Shown here one piece after another: positions 49,601-57,656 of a stretch of 64,000 nt of DNA. The position numbers and the translations under genes were made by a program. Numbering within the stretch: the stretch's first letter is position 1; each line of letters begins with the position of its first letter. The notes beneath the pieces are model-generated. The model ran no database searches and was not told the origin of the DNA. It saw only the letters and a program-made list of their open reading frames with translations. The DNA comes from Tritrichomonas musculus (lineage: Eukaryota > Parabasalia > Tritrichomonadida > Tritrichomonadidae), in assembly GCA_039105265.1 (NCBI GenBank), contig JAPFFF010000007.1:434001-498000 (forward strand). The letters run 5' to 3'.

Positions 49601-51102
49601 CTGAATTCAATGAAGAAGAAGGTCAACCAGGCTCAAAGAAACTTGTAGGAACTCAACCTGTTAAGAAGCACCATCCAACTACTACTAATCCAAAGAAGAA
49701 GAAAACTAAAACAGCTCAATCATCAGGAACTACTAAAAAGAAACCAGTTTCAGTTAATTCTTATGAACTTGGCGCCGTAGAAGAAGAGGAAGAAGAAGGT
49801 GAAAATTATGATATATCATCAACTGGTGAGCCAACTACTACTACTACCACTACAGGTGATAAAAAGACAAAACGAAAGAAGAAACCAAGCGATCAAACAA
49901 CAACTTCTAAAACAGATCAAGCCTCAAAAGACAAATCTACATCTAAGAAGAAATTGAAGGATTACACAGTTAATGAAAAAGCATTTGAAGAATCAACCAA
50001 TGATCGACTTCAAGATCTCGTCAACAAAGTTCGTGAGGAAACAGCAGGACTCTCAAACGAAGCACTTGCAGATCTTCTTAAAAAACTTAAAAACGATATT
50101 AAAGATGAAGATGCACAATGCGAAGAAATGAAGAAGCAACTTGAAGAATTGAAGAAGAGAAGAGACACAAAAGTTGAACATCATTTTACATTAGAAACTC
50201 CAGATAAATTTGGATATGCTCCAATTTCAAAGACATCTGTATTTGCTTCTCAATCCAGCCAAACTGAAATCACAGGCGAAAGACTTGAGTCTCAACAACA
50301 ACTCATCAAGCATCAAGAAGATGATCGTGAAGCAATCAGAAATCTTCAAGATCAAATAGACAATACAACACAACAAATCAAAGAAATGGATAAAGCGATC
50401 AAAGATACCAAAGAAGCAAGTGTTGAAAAGCGAAGAAGAGCCAACCAACTAAAGAAAGAACTTGAAGAAGTTTTAGAAGAAGTTGAAAAAGGAGGATTTG
50501 ATGTAGAAGCTGATAAAGAAGAAGCCCAAAATATTCAAAAAGAACTCGATGGCCTTAATAAAACAGTTTCAACAAGTCAACAAAGACTCAATAAGGCAAA
50601 CAACGCCGTCAGCGAATTACAGAAGAAATTGGACGAAATGTCTCAACATCGAGCCGTTCTTGAATCAGAATTAGATGATCTTTACAATAGAGAGAAACCT
50701 GAAGTTAGACAATTAATTCAAGATGTCAAAACTTCGCGCCAAGTAACAGAAGAAACTACACAAAAAGTCAACGCTGCAATTGACAGAATTAATGCCAAAA
50801 GAGATCAAATTGATCAATTGATGCAATCTGAAGAAAAGAAAAGAGTCGTCGAACTTAGAGCTCAAGAAGCAAAGATGACAAGAAGATTAAGAAAATGGCA
50901 AAAACTCGCTGTTTCTGACGAAACAATGCAACAAATCGACTACTTCAGTCAGAGAAATGCTTATAAGAGGAACCAATTAAAGGAAGAAATCGAACTTAAA
51001 GAGAAACAATTATTCGAAAAAACTGAACGTGTTAATGCTTTACAGAGCTATGCTAATATGATCGAAGCAATGCTTGTCGAACACAAACAAAACTGGTCTT
51101 AA
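40678..51102 (+). CDS. Giant repetitive Ala/Glu/Lys-rich coiled-coil protein
   Basis: The product has 3,474 residues with no introns. Residues about 55-200 form a coiled coil; 250-700 are charged and low-complexity. From about 970 to 2,050 the protein repeats a cassette. One part reads SAEVEAEAYSQEKEAIQSAE, with starts near 1042, 1243, 1503, 1724 and a diverged copy near 2031. The other begins KAQARAQAKAEADQLEA, with six recognisable copies. Between them run long Ala/Glu/Lys helices. About 2,145-2,245 holds Ser/Glu/Lys/Tyr repeats (SEKEYS). Acidic, Gly/Lys and Pro-rich tracts follow, and residues about 3,100-3,474 form a second strong coiled coil. The long-rod design suggests a cytoskeletal filament or linker (costa, axostyle, pelta or striated fibre), but no family is recognised. 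Three SQT sites (KVSGSQTQ, SASQTETD, SSQTEIT) resemble LC8 ligands. Confidence 0.85.
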   Translation: MHKSSHNSRAKSARTPTTNQQTSKVSGSQTQNMTNPIDSLTDTGDDALTKQLNSLREENTRMGKQNQELSAKLHDVTSYNQTLGLDLYRIDQEINELEEKLEENQQKTKHVKEQTNVILKKTDAIKNALAKNKEMAELAQKLQSMQKYKDTAEHNFTDIQKLLDDPNFAKLEESLDSITQKIHFLYWNNDELNKQLNKMSKFLNAPKDTTTDEENKNVNDEFVNAKDQWISLKIHGLSDITEPQNQDDLYYSYSVAYDESASNPGSRLSSKPSQEEKESEKKDESNAPQSGKKSGASIRMNKKKKPNTDETQPEEVLDSMMYHKFSKKDLLRAEQGLIDMESEDSDAFGCIKGTLTIDSDEDLSSNSPEKTPSTPITPTKQPEKPSTPVQITPPKDEVKITPPPGKKTRRTRRRHHSQTESPVKPNYDDDYDFIESEAPPNPKNGLIRASTNHPDEYEYEYYDPEDKHDDIDPEYELANEPESPNYVFIEKMKRDDVQPDTQVIIKSFPKKESTGPVYINEKKDENKEKEEAFKPIVIQTKTKDELDRETIQPIVVNMKNFDTKDDIKNKDNSKTIIKLKKQKPDPIIITKKEKEPKTIKIEHYLVEYIKNKEDLEKERAIQEENDQAYRIKRAIKDRLKMEKAKIKEEKFVKSQRKLEKEIMKRVNAYQKSEEERIKREKEERKKRRKEERRQRKEKVRQLAIEEMIKQNEILRAKEAAEKEGDNHVDIIYIDSNPYSHESSGNQNGSSGNRNDLSQNHISAADTENIENAYRILNEENNSNNSPISISSTERKLLAIKDDPSNLVNFAPIPLQNKKKLEETDNNKLTSSEFMSNSSTRRRKKDPSQLRIENLSSVEYVSESLKVQTKPKEADDSILNNDNINRESCSEAFMNHHLLSESDANEKQQHSVDILIISPAHSSANDEADLSNEAPYQSQTDDELAIRGSMQAINNNRFDSVSSEFQRERPRNKSKAKEAAEAQAKKAQRRGEQKANEAISKAKTDAKKEADRLEADLKNKSRYDIKNKSQTKQMYLDAKLQEKATVESAEVEAEAYSQEKEAIQSAEVERDAESQEEKAAAAIAAMSSMATTESESFSREALERARAKMRAQAKKEADELEARLTAEARRELRRKEKAKEEAKAKARAEAEAKHKAELEAKAAAVAKARAEAEAQAKAAQKAQAEAEAKAAALSKTKAELEAKAAELSRANSEVDNLNDDIDDEEERKKQADQIAADLRAQEKETVESAEVEAEAYSQEKEAIQSAEVERDAESQEEKAAAAVADMSSMVTVTESESPESNDSLSKAKAQARAQAKAEADQIEAKFKAEAKREYRAKQKAREEAKAKARAEIEAKARQQAEAQFKAEIEAKTKELAKAQAEAEKQARLAAQAKAEFEAKSAELEKAQLEAEERARAQAEAEAQARAEIEAKAAELVKAQLEAMEREKQTRAELDAKAAAIERQEQETRARAEAQIKAELEAKERREKARQARQMAADLRAQEKETIQSAEVEAEADYQEKQAIQSAEVERDADSQEERAAQQVAAMMSTATVSNTESDSNDALAKARAEVRELARAQANEIEQKFKQDAKRELRMKEKAHEEAKAKVRAEVEAKDQELAQAQARAAAAEAQAIAEARVRAELEAKIAEAEEKARLAEQQALAEAQARAEAEAKALAETQARAEAEAKAAALAKQQAEAKVKALERARLDAQSKKIAQEAKLQEERTAESAEVEHDAEMQARAAIASAEAEADADSLEEKAALAALAASTTTGSASQNISASQTETDTKFSSAHNNNNSESQQNQPEAEPEVDEELEKAKAQARAQAKAEADQLEARLKAQAKAELRAKERAREAKRRAEIESKLREEAESRQKETRQTEPTETKQKETEPAENKQKETEPIKSKQKETDSIQKEQLTRHVESRSNSESVKKDVIEDEFDEEEEEEEELAEDDDNDDINAKAIADAQAKEAERLAEIKAKEAIKKAKEEAKAQANKVESKARAEAKTQLKEADEDSKLRKEAAKQAKQIVEDVQVEDEAYSQEEKAIKTDPSSNSHSNSSNPQEAIAEDKLNNSITCQLVIDDEEEEEYVYEEEEEEEEEEEEEEAPENEVVEQQPKKVTTREVVLQPKAPSSESDHNRRPRYNAKNSEAESAKEYSTRKSAKQSEKEYSNIESEKEVSSRKTRSDKEYSNRESEKEYSSRRASRSVSNRESEKGYTSHKDSKTPSKNDSKLNSERDYSKTASNHGSSKVLQEDDEEEEYYEEEEIPEKQSILSSSNKQKRIIRPPAPYSPDAPSRNYSVSYSSEATLDQSETGRRMNSIEPSTPIESPYARYRGPRNVDSDDADIEDNAIIETPQQKRKRINFSEAEAGINTETDIDESEMLEIPHELNLINKMIHDSGRKPPKDDDDDDDELICLPQEIQLVNKSISNTGRAPPPPPSGKGNGKGDGKGDDGKDDGKGDNKGKTFKSDESDNEDNGASKKTDGNGQPKALFPDDDDEADTEDMPSRPSSTIAPTNKDSTTTTTKKKGSGSNVQSDYNRPISSLSESMHSMTDDLDDTEPAMMANVGNFSLSSSSYFTSSAAMEERIEKELNEVHRPKQLPPHLTPNNDVEMKPIEVHKIKIHPPPQPQIVAKSKRPPIPPPKEVKLKELRKKKVTNSNGEVEEVDFEFEEEDKYEDENKKSKPIKVVKILNDENEDNNIKEKGENANKAGQKKGNEVVFDLKDFQIVKKPKSQQSSTKSANGEEEEGKKENKDDNKIEDEDKKKEGEGEEENKPHAKTDKPKQLRHTFDSEGNEFEYDYEYEYEYDDENKKEPSKSSPGGLSSIAEGIAGSLVPGSSGKENESKTQPVKKTGSKGTGGKKDQKKVVKKKKGKKKKGTNDVDFDDEGNEEEEADDASGKAPAQTQPVSRPSKSARRKRLEDSKSPRRKVPSKDEVNFSSGNGRKSSRKHSEEENENRSYSNNGNFNEMEEDDEEETEFNEEEGQPGSKKLVGTQPVKKHHPTTTNPKKKKTKTAQSSGTTKKKPVSVNSYELGAVEEEEEEGENYDISSTGEPTTTTTTTGDKKTKRKKKPSDQTTTSKTDQASKDKSTSKKKLKDYTVNEKAFEESTNDRLQDLVNKVREETAGLSNEALADLLKKLKNDIKDEDAQCEEMKKQLEELKKRRDTKVEHHFTLETPDKFGYAPISKTSVFASQSSQTEITGERLESQQQLIKHQEDDREAIRNLQDQIDNTTQQIKEMDKAIKDTKEASVEKRRRANQLKKELEEVLEEVEKGGFDVEADKEEAQNIQKELDGLNKTVSTSQQRLNKANNAVSELQKKLDEMSQHRAVLESELDDLYNREKPEVRQLIQDVKTSRQVTEETTQKVNAAIDRINAKRDQIDQLMQSEEKKRVVELRAQEAKMTRRLRKWQKLAVSDETMQQIDYFSQRNAYKRNQLKEEIELKEKQLFEKTERVNALQSYANMIEAMLVEHKQNWS

Positions 51103-51319
51103 AAAAAAAAAAAAAGAATAATAATAATATTGTATATTTGAAGAAGAGGAAAAAAAAAAAAAAAGAAATTTAGAATTTTTTTTTAAATATTGTTCATTTT
51201 TTTTATGTTTTATTAAATAAAAATAAAATAAATAAATAATTATTTATTATTTTTAAAATCATGATTCAAATTCAGAATTATTACTCATTCAAAAGTATCT
51301 ATCGTACACTAACTATTTA

Positions 51320-53284
51320 ATGACTGAAGATAATACATATGATTTAAAAACACTTCTTGATATAAAAGATCGAACAGAAGGACGCGAAAAGATTAATTTG
51401 ACAACAGAAGCAATTACTAGAATTAAAGCTTTAGAAGAATACTCTAATCCACAATACAATCGTCCATACGGTCGTCAAAAATACGTTAGACCAAATGTTC
51501 TCAATGAAAATCAAAATGCATTTATACGCATGTCAGCTAAACTTGATCGAGATGTAATCAAAGAAGATTCTTTAGAAAATAGAAAATCTGATGCACAAAA
51601 AGAGTTCAACAAATTAAATCGAAAAAATGCTCGTGATATCGCAATAAACATGACCAGTAGAATTGAATGTCCAGAGATTTCTTCCATTTTTTTTGAAGCC
51701 ATCGATTTATTATTAAGCGATCAGCCTGAAAGAAATGATCAATGGGAGTATTGGATAAATTTACTCCCACAATTGAATATGTGTACCAAAAAAAAATTTC
51801 AAGAACATATCATTAAAAAAACTAATGACGAATTTAATGAACTGATTCAAAAAAATAAATTTAATGAAACAGATATTTCAAATCTTCAAAAAATTGGTTG
51901 CTGGATTTCATGCTTGCTAGTAAACGATTTCATAGATGGCAAAAAGTATGCCCAAATGTTACACACAGTTATAAAAAAGTTAAAGTTATCCGAGGCTGCT
52001 GCAGTCATACACTCATCTCTATCAATTTCTGGAAGAAGAATTGATTCTCAAGAATCACCACTCTTTGAATGCTGGTTTTTATTTACTTTTTTAAGAATGA
52101 ATATGTCTAAATGTACAAGCTTTCTTAGATGTCAAATAATCGATCTATTTGAACTTCGTCATTTTGAATGGAATAAAGCTAGGCTTCAAGACCATCTTGA
52201 CAATTATTCTAATATTAGGAATCCGAGTGAAATAAAGAAAACTCAAAATAATACAAAAATTAACACAGAATATCAACAAAAAGAATACTTTGAAAGTCAA
52301 TTCACAAAATACACTTTTCATTCAGACCAATATGCTGCCCCATTAAATGATAAGGATTATAACGAATATAAAAAAGATAAAAACCTTATTTCAAAGACTT
52401 TATTGTCTATATTAATCAAACAAAAAGGAGAAAAGATAGATATGTTTCTATCATTTGCTCAAATAATTTTGATAGACCTTTTTAAAGATAATACAAACGA
52501 ATTCATAACAACAATGCTAAAAATTAAAAATTCATTTAGAAAGCTTTTTGAAGGAGAGGACCAATCAATTAAAAATGAAAATCATTCTCGTTATTACAAA
52601 CTTATCGCACTTTTCCTTACCGCCAATTGGACTGATTTATATAATTATATTAATAATATTTTTGATGTTTATCTTCATGTAGTTGAAAATGCTCAACAAC
52701 AGGATAATGGAGGATTTATTAAAAAAGATGATGAGATATTTTTACCAATTCCATCAGTTTTTGTAGAATCTATTTACTATATTTCTGGAACAGAAGACTT
52801 TTTAACACCACTAGAATGCAACGAAATTTGGAAGAACTTTTCTGATCAGCCAACAGATTTTAATAAGATTATTTTTAAAGATAATGAATATACGATAATT
52901 AACAGAGAGAAAGTAAAATTAGATGATTTTTGGCCATTTTTATCTCAACTTGTATATATTACAAATCCAGATAAAATTGATGAATACTTTAAAGATAAGG
53001 ATCTTGGAAAATTCAATTCTTACGAATGGTTTTTGCTTTATTATAATATGTTTTATATTGAAAATACCAAACAAAATGAAAACTTTGAAGGTGAATTCCA
53101 ATGCGAGTTGCAAGCTACCTTTCCAAAAATAGATTACCATTTTGGTCAAGATGAAAAAATATTTAATGATCTAATATCAGCTGTTCTTGATTTACTGTGT
53201 AGTGATGATAAAACTTTTGATTCAAAGAAAAAGAAAGAATTATTTGATATTGTAACTCATTCTCTTCATGGAAGTAAAGATTAA
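51320..53284 (+). CDS. Candidate eIF4G-like helical-repeat protein
   Basis: The product has 654 residues. Residues 7-13 (YDLKTLL) match the eIF4E-binding motif YX4L followed by a hydrophobic residue. A basic patch follows (YNRPYGRQKYVRPN, about 48-61). The rest is alpha-helical with HEAT-like helix pairs from about 105 to 640, possibly a MIF4G-type domain plus later domains. Together these suggest a divergent eIF4G or another cap-complex scaffold. The Fe-, ATP- or RNA-binding motifs of known enzymes are absent. Confidence is limited because the helical region is not obviously conserved and YX4L motifs occur by chance. Confidence 0.4.
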   Translation: MTEDNTYDLKTLLDIKDRTEGREKINLTTEAITRIKALEEYSNPQYNRPYGRQKYVRPNVLNENQNAFIRMSAKLDRDVIKEDSLENRKSDAQKEFNKLNRKNARDIAINMTSRIECPEISSIFFEAIDLLLSDQPERNDQWEYWINLLPQLNMCTKKKFQEHIIKKTNDEFNELIQKNKFNETDISNLQKIGCWISCLLVNDFIDGKKYAQMLHTVIKKLKLSEAAAVIHSSLSISGRRIDSQESPLFECWFLFTFLRMNMSKCTSFLRCQIIDLFELRHFEWNKARLQDHLDNYSNIRNPSEIKKTQNNTKINTEYQQKEYFESQFTKYTFHSDQYAAPLNDKDYNEYKKDKNLISKTLLSILIKQKGEKIDMFLSFAQIILIDLFKDNTNEFITTMLKIKNSFRKLFEGEDQSIKNENHSRYYKLIALFLTANWTDLYNYINNIFDVYLHVVENAQQQDNGGFIKKDDEIFLPIPSVFVESIYYISGTEDFLTPLECNEIWKNFSDQPTDFNKIIFKDNEYTIINREKVKLDDFWPFLSQLVYITNPDKIDEYFKDKDLGKFNSYEWFLLYYNMFYIENTKQNENFEGEFQCELQATFPKIDYHFGQDEKIFNDLISAVLDLLCSDDKTFDSKKKKELFDIVTHSLHGSKD

Positions 53285-53748
53285 TAAATTTATTTATGTT
53301 TTTAAAAACTATTTAAAGCAATTTTATCATTTCTTTCTTATTCAAAAAGATTTATTTTCTGGATCAAGGTAACTTTGATATTTGTTCAATAAATTAAATG
53401 GTTCTTTCAAATCAATTAAATTAACTTATTGATTAATTTCAATGATTAAAAAAAATAACACTTCACCATATGAAAACTATAACTAACTGACGAAACTTTT
53501 TAAATGGACATCACACATATCACTTCTTCATTTTTGATTTCACCATTTTTTTCTTTATTGAAATGAGATATGTTAAACCAGTAATATATGATAATCCATT
53601 ATTTCTTAAGATTATTGAAAAAAAGTTAATTGTTTTTTTTTCTTATCAAATAAATTCTTTGGTATTGTTTTTTTCAATACTTTATTATTATTAATCAAAA
53701 CTTTTTCATATTATGGTCAATTTCAAATTTTTCTTTAACAACCATAAT
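53285..53748. other. Intergenic, no gene seen
   Basis: About 460 AT-rich bases with several poly-T runs. No repeat or RNA gene recognised. Confidence 0.45.
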
Positions 53749-53753
53749 TCATA
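53749..53753 (+). promoter_or_regulatory. Initiator-like box before the phospholipase-B-like gene
   Basis: TCATA matches TCAY(T/A) and ends 2 bases before the ATG at 53756. The very short leader would be typical of trichomonad mRNAs. Confidence 0.4.
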
Positions 53754-53755
53754 TT

Positions 53756-55669
53756 ATGTTTTTATCTTTCTTTCTCTCATTTGCTTTAGCTGCAAATGAG
53801 GTGACAACATTATCCTGCAAATTACTTGAAGATGGCAATGTTCAAATATCAGATTCCTATAGTAACGAAGCCGACGCTTGGGCCCAATTTAATGACTCCT
53901 ATTCTTCTATTGGATGGGGCCAAATTCATATTTGGTCTAACCCAGAATCATCCAGCTACAATCAAATGTATTGCGCTGGCTTTGCTGATGCATATTTGAC
54001 CAAAGATCGAATTCAAGAATACTTTTATTTGTATAGGGAAATTCAAACTGGTGATAGAAATGGAAAATGGGATATCAATTGGACCAATTGGTTCTCACAA
54101 AACATCAACTACATGAGAAGGATGACAGCTCATCCAACTGATGATTATTGGAAGAGAACAGCATTAATTTTAGCTCAGTTTGATGGTATGGTTGCAGGCT
54201 ATAAGAATGCTTCAAAGCCAACCGATGTACCAATTTCAGAACTTGATTTCTGGATTTTGCAATCAGCTGGCGATTTAGATGATCTTGGTGAATTTTTCAA
54301 AGCAGGATTCCGCGACCCAGAGTTAACTCTTAAGTGTACTGGTCTTATTAAGATTCTTGATGATTACTCTGATGTTTACTTTGCACAAGACACTTGGAGC
54401 GATTATCGTGAACTTCATTCATATCTTAAGGAATATAATCTTAATGTTCCAGAATTTAAGTCGCACCGTGTACAAGTTAGCACCCGAACTGGACATATCC
54501 CTTCAGTTGATGATTTTTGGACAAATGATCAAGGTCTTTTGGTACTTGAAACAACAATGCATAATTTCAATGAAACATTATATAAGTTATATGTTAAGCC
54601 AGAATCAGTTTTAACATGGATTCGATCATACCATGCTACTTTCGCATCTGATAATGGAAAAGAATGGACAGAAAACTTCATCAGAGAAAACTCTGGAACC
54701 TACAATAATGAATACATTGTTCTTGACACTAAAAAATTCACAAAAGGTGAGAAACCACAAGAAGACTTCCTATGGATGATTGAACAATATCCAGGAAATT
54801 ATAGATCTCAAGATATCACCGAAGAGTTAATTGATAAAACTTATTTCCCTTCAATTAATACACCCTGGTTCAAAGATCTTTTCGAACTTGCTGATTACCC
54901 TGGACAACAAAAACGCGACCCACATAAAGCCGAATTTTGGTCTTATGAACAACCCCGTACTCAAATTATTATGCGTGATGCACCTGGCCTTTCAAATTAT
55001 GAAGACTTCAAGAAATTCATGAGATACAACGACTACAAGAATGATGACATTATTTCACGAGTTAAGGATCCTGTAACTGGCGATACATTCCCAGAACCTT
55101 CACAAGGTATACTCTCTCGTTATGACCTTCGTCCAAAAGATGGAACACCATATGGTGCCAGAAACAACTTCGGAGGACTTGATGCAAAGACAGCTCGTCT
55201 CTCTCATTTCATGGCAAACCAATCATTTGATGCCATTTGCTCTCCCGAATATGATGCTAATGAAGCTTGGAATTTCGATAAATGGAACTCAGAAAATCCA
55301 GATAAGAAGATTAGCCATGATGGTCTTGCTAACGAATACAAATTCCCATGGACAGAATTCCATCCAATTGACTATTGCCAAGTCTTTGGCGGTGAAGGAG
55401 ACAAAGATAAATGCATTGAAATACCAGGATGCGGATTTTGCATTTTTAATCAACAGTGTATGATGGGTGATAAGGAAGGACCATCAGACTCACTCAATAT
55501 GAAATGCCAAGATGGATGGACCAAGAAAGAAGCAGACAAACCATATGCTTTCCCTTTAATTATTTCTGTTACAGTTATAATTGTAGTATTCGTCACAGCA
55601 ATCTTCCTTTCTGCTTTCTTACCTCAATGCAAAAGAAGTGAAGAAAAACAAGATTACAAATACATTTAA
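53756..55669 (+). CDS. Phospholipase-B-like (lamina ancestor family) protein, membrane-anchored
   Basis: The product has 637 residues. A signal peptide covers about 1-13 (MFLSFFLSFALAA). The family pattern is clear: GWGQIHIWS near 53, MYCAGFADAYLT (71-82), WILQSAGDLDDL (about 166-177), Cys194 as the likely N-terminal nucleophile after self-cleavage (CTGLIKI), then TRTGHIPSVDDFW, YNNEYIVLDTKKF and ARNNFGGLDAKTARL. These are Ntn-fold lysosomal hydrolases thought to act on lipids or amides. Unlike animal PLBDs it has a Cys-rich segment (about 540-575), a C-terminal membrane helix (about 599-621) and a short tail ending DYKYI, which fits a YxxPhi endosome/lysosome sorting signal. Membrane delivery to lysosomes or the cell surface is inferred. 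Confidence 0.9.
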   Translation: MFLSFFLSFALAANEVTTLSCKLLEDGNVQISDSYSNEADAWAQFNDSYSSIGWGQIHIWSNPESSSYNQMYCAGFADAYLTKDRIQEYFYLYREIQTGDRNGKWDINWTNWFSQNINYMRRMTAHPTDDYWKRTALILAQFDGMVAGYKNASKPTDVPISELDFWILQSAGDLDDLGEFFKAGFRDPELTLKCTGLIKILDDYSDVYFAQDTWSDYRELHSYLKEYNLNVPEFKSHRVQVSTRTGHIPSVDDFWTNDQGLLVLETTMHNFNETLYKLYVKPESVLTWIRSYHATFASDNGKEWTENFIRENSGTYNNEYIVLDTKKFTKGEKPQEDFLWMIEQYPGNYRSQDITEELIDKTYFPSINTPWFKDLFELADYPGQQKRDPHKAEFWSYEQPRTQIIMRDAPGLSNYEDFKKFMRYNDYKNDDIISRVKDPVTGDTFPEPSQGILSRYDLRPKDGTPYGARNNFGGLDAKTARLSHFMANQSFDAICSPEYDANEAWNFDKWNSENPDKKISHDGLANEYKFPWTEFHPIDYCQVFGGEGDKDKCIEIPGCGFCIFNQQCMMGDKEGPSDSLNMKCQDGWTKKEADKPYAFPLIISVTVIIVVFVTAIFLSAFLPQCKRSEEKQDYKYI

Positions 55670-56123
55670 AGCATAACTCTCGTTTTTAATTTTATTTCAT
55701 TTTTTTTTTTTTTTTTTGAACGTTTATAATTTTTTATTTCAGAACTTTAACGTACTTTATATGTAAACTTTTTGATAAAAAGTCTCTAATTTAATATGAA
55801 TTTTCATTTTACATGATTGAGACAGCCATTTATGATTCATGTCTAATAATGTTTGATAATTATACTATTACATATAATTAATTATATAATAAAAATTTTC
55901 AATATTCTTTGCAATTATAATCAAATATTCTTTAGCCCAAATTCATTTACTATAGCATCACATAAAATCACAATGCTTCATAATTAAATAAATGAAAATA
56001 ATCAAAAGAAAATATAGATAATATAGAGTTAAACATCAATTCATAATTCACCAAAAGTAATAACCTTTGTTTATCGTCCGGCCGTTATTTAGATTATAAT
56101 TCAAAACAGCACATTTTCCGCAA
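55670..56123. other. Intergenic, no gene seen
   Basis: About 450 bases with a long T run near 55,700. A small GC-rich patch, cgtccggccg near 56,076, lies 40-50 bases before the next ATG and may be a promoter element. Confidence 0.4.
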
Positions 56124-57410
56124 ATGAGCTTTCAGAGAGACCATGCTAATGATTTTGATCAAGATCTACAAGAAGAATTCAATGATGAATCTGACGACAT
56201 CGCTGAAAAGCAAGCAGAACTTAATGATTTATTAGATAAAATTGATGATTCACAATTGAATGTTGATAGGATGAGCGAGGAGATTGCTGAAAAAAAAGTT
56301 GAAATCACTCACTTGAAAAATGAAGTCGAACAACTTAAAAAGTTGAAACAAAAGCAAACTATTGAAGGGAATTACGGACTCAAATCTCCAAATTTTGATA
56401 TTGCTCAATTAAATCCAGAGCATAGAGATTTAGTCAATGAAATATTGGACAGAATTTACAATCGTGAAATGGAACTTGAAAAAATCGAAGGTGAGAATTC
56501 AAATCTTAACGCAGAAGTAGATGCAATTATTCTTGAAAATGAATCACTTAGCCAGCAAATTCGTAAATATAAAACACAAATTGATCGAAAAAGACAAGAT
56601 CATCAGTATTTAAGAAGCGAAATTCAACTTACCCAACAAAAAATCAAAGAATCTGAACAGACAATCAGAATGAATAATCAAACACTTAAAATCACAACAG
56701 CAGCAGTCAACGGCTTAGCAAATAGGCAAGATGATTTTGAAAACGAAGTGGGTGGAACAACAGAACTTGAAAAACTCATTGCTTCAACAGAAATGGAAAT
56801 AGCTCAGGAACAGCTAGATATAGATACAACCGAAGAACAAATTCGAAAAATGACTGAGCTACACCAAGAAGCTATTTGCCAAATGGATAGTGATTTAAAA
56901 TCACACACCGATTTAATTAACTGGGATGGTGAGAGAAAGGCCATCAATGATGAAATCGAAGCTACGAAAATAGCAATAAAAGAAGCAAAAGTTGACAATG
57001 AATCGAAAAATTCATCATATGCATCTTTATTCAATAGATATAGATTATTAGCACCAATAGTAAAGAAATGGTGTACTACAGATTTATCAGGAATTGAAGA
57101 TAACCCTGATGCAGATATAGATCAACTAATTGAAAAAGCAAATAAAGCATCAGAGGCTTCTTTTAGCGCAACAGAAAAAAAGAATGATAGTTTAGATCAA
57201 AAAATAAAAGAAAATGCAGCTCTTGAAGCTAAAAATATACGTAAGCGTGAAGAACTAGAGAGAGAAATTCAACTATTTCATGCTGAAGAAAAAAGACTCA
57301 AAGAAAGCATTGAATATCAAAGAACAAGAGCTTTTGAAGAAGAACATGATATTGTTTCTCAAATAAGTCGAATTAAAGTTAAAATTGCTCAAATTAAGAA
57401 TAAGGCATAA
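56124..57410 (+). CDS. Coiled-coil protein
   Basis: The product has 428 residues and is almost wholly helical. Coiled-coil heptads run from about 25 to 90, 105 to 200, 215 to 300 and 335 to 425, with a short break around 300-335 (RYRLLAPIVKKWC). The N terminus is acidic and the C terminus basic. No family is recognised; size and design are like flagellar, basal-body or cytoskeletal linkers. It is separate from the giant coiled-coil gene by about 5 kb and does not share its repeats. Confidence 0.8.
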   Translation: MSFQRDHANDFDQDLQEEFNDESDDIAEKQAELNDLLDKIDDSQLNVDRMSEEIAEKKVEITHLKNEVEQLKKLKQKQTIEGNYGLKSPNFDIAQLNPEHRDLVNEILDRIYNREMELEKIEGENSNLNAEVDAIILENESLSQQIRKYKTQIDRKRQDHQYLRSEIQLTQQKIKESEQTIRMNNQTLKITTAAVNGLANRQDDFENEVGGTTELEKLIASTEMEIAQEQLDIDTTEEQIRKMTELHQEAICQMDSDLKSHTDLINWDGERKAINDEIEATKIAIKEAKVDNESKNSSYASLFNRYRLLAPIVKKWCTTDLSGIEDNPDADIDQLIEKANKASEASFSATEKKNDSLDQKIKENAALEAKNIRKREELEREIQLFHAEEKRLKESIEYQRTRAFEEEHDIVSQISRIKVKIAQIKNKA

Positions 57411-57656
57411 AAATGTTCTTATATTATTTTTTATAATAAAAACTTTTTTTTGCATTTTTTTTTTTTTTCATATTCAATCAATTTTAATACCAATTATTTT
57501 TTTACATAATAAAAACAATAAATTGATTACACTGGCAATATAATCACTCAAGTTAATATAAGAAAAATGAAAATAAGTAAAAATATTTTCAATTTTTGAA
57601 TAATATTAATTTAGGTTTACTTACAATTATTTTTTTTTTTAATTTGATCCCAATAT

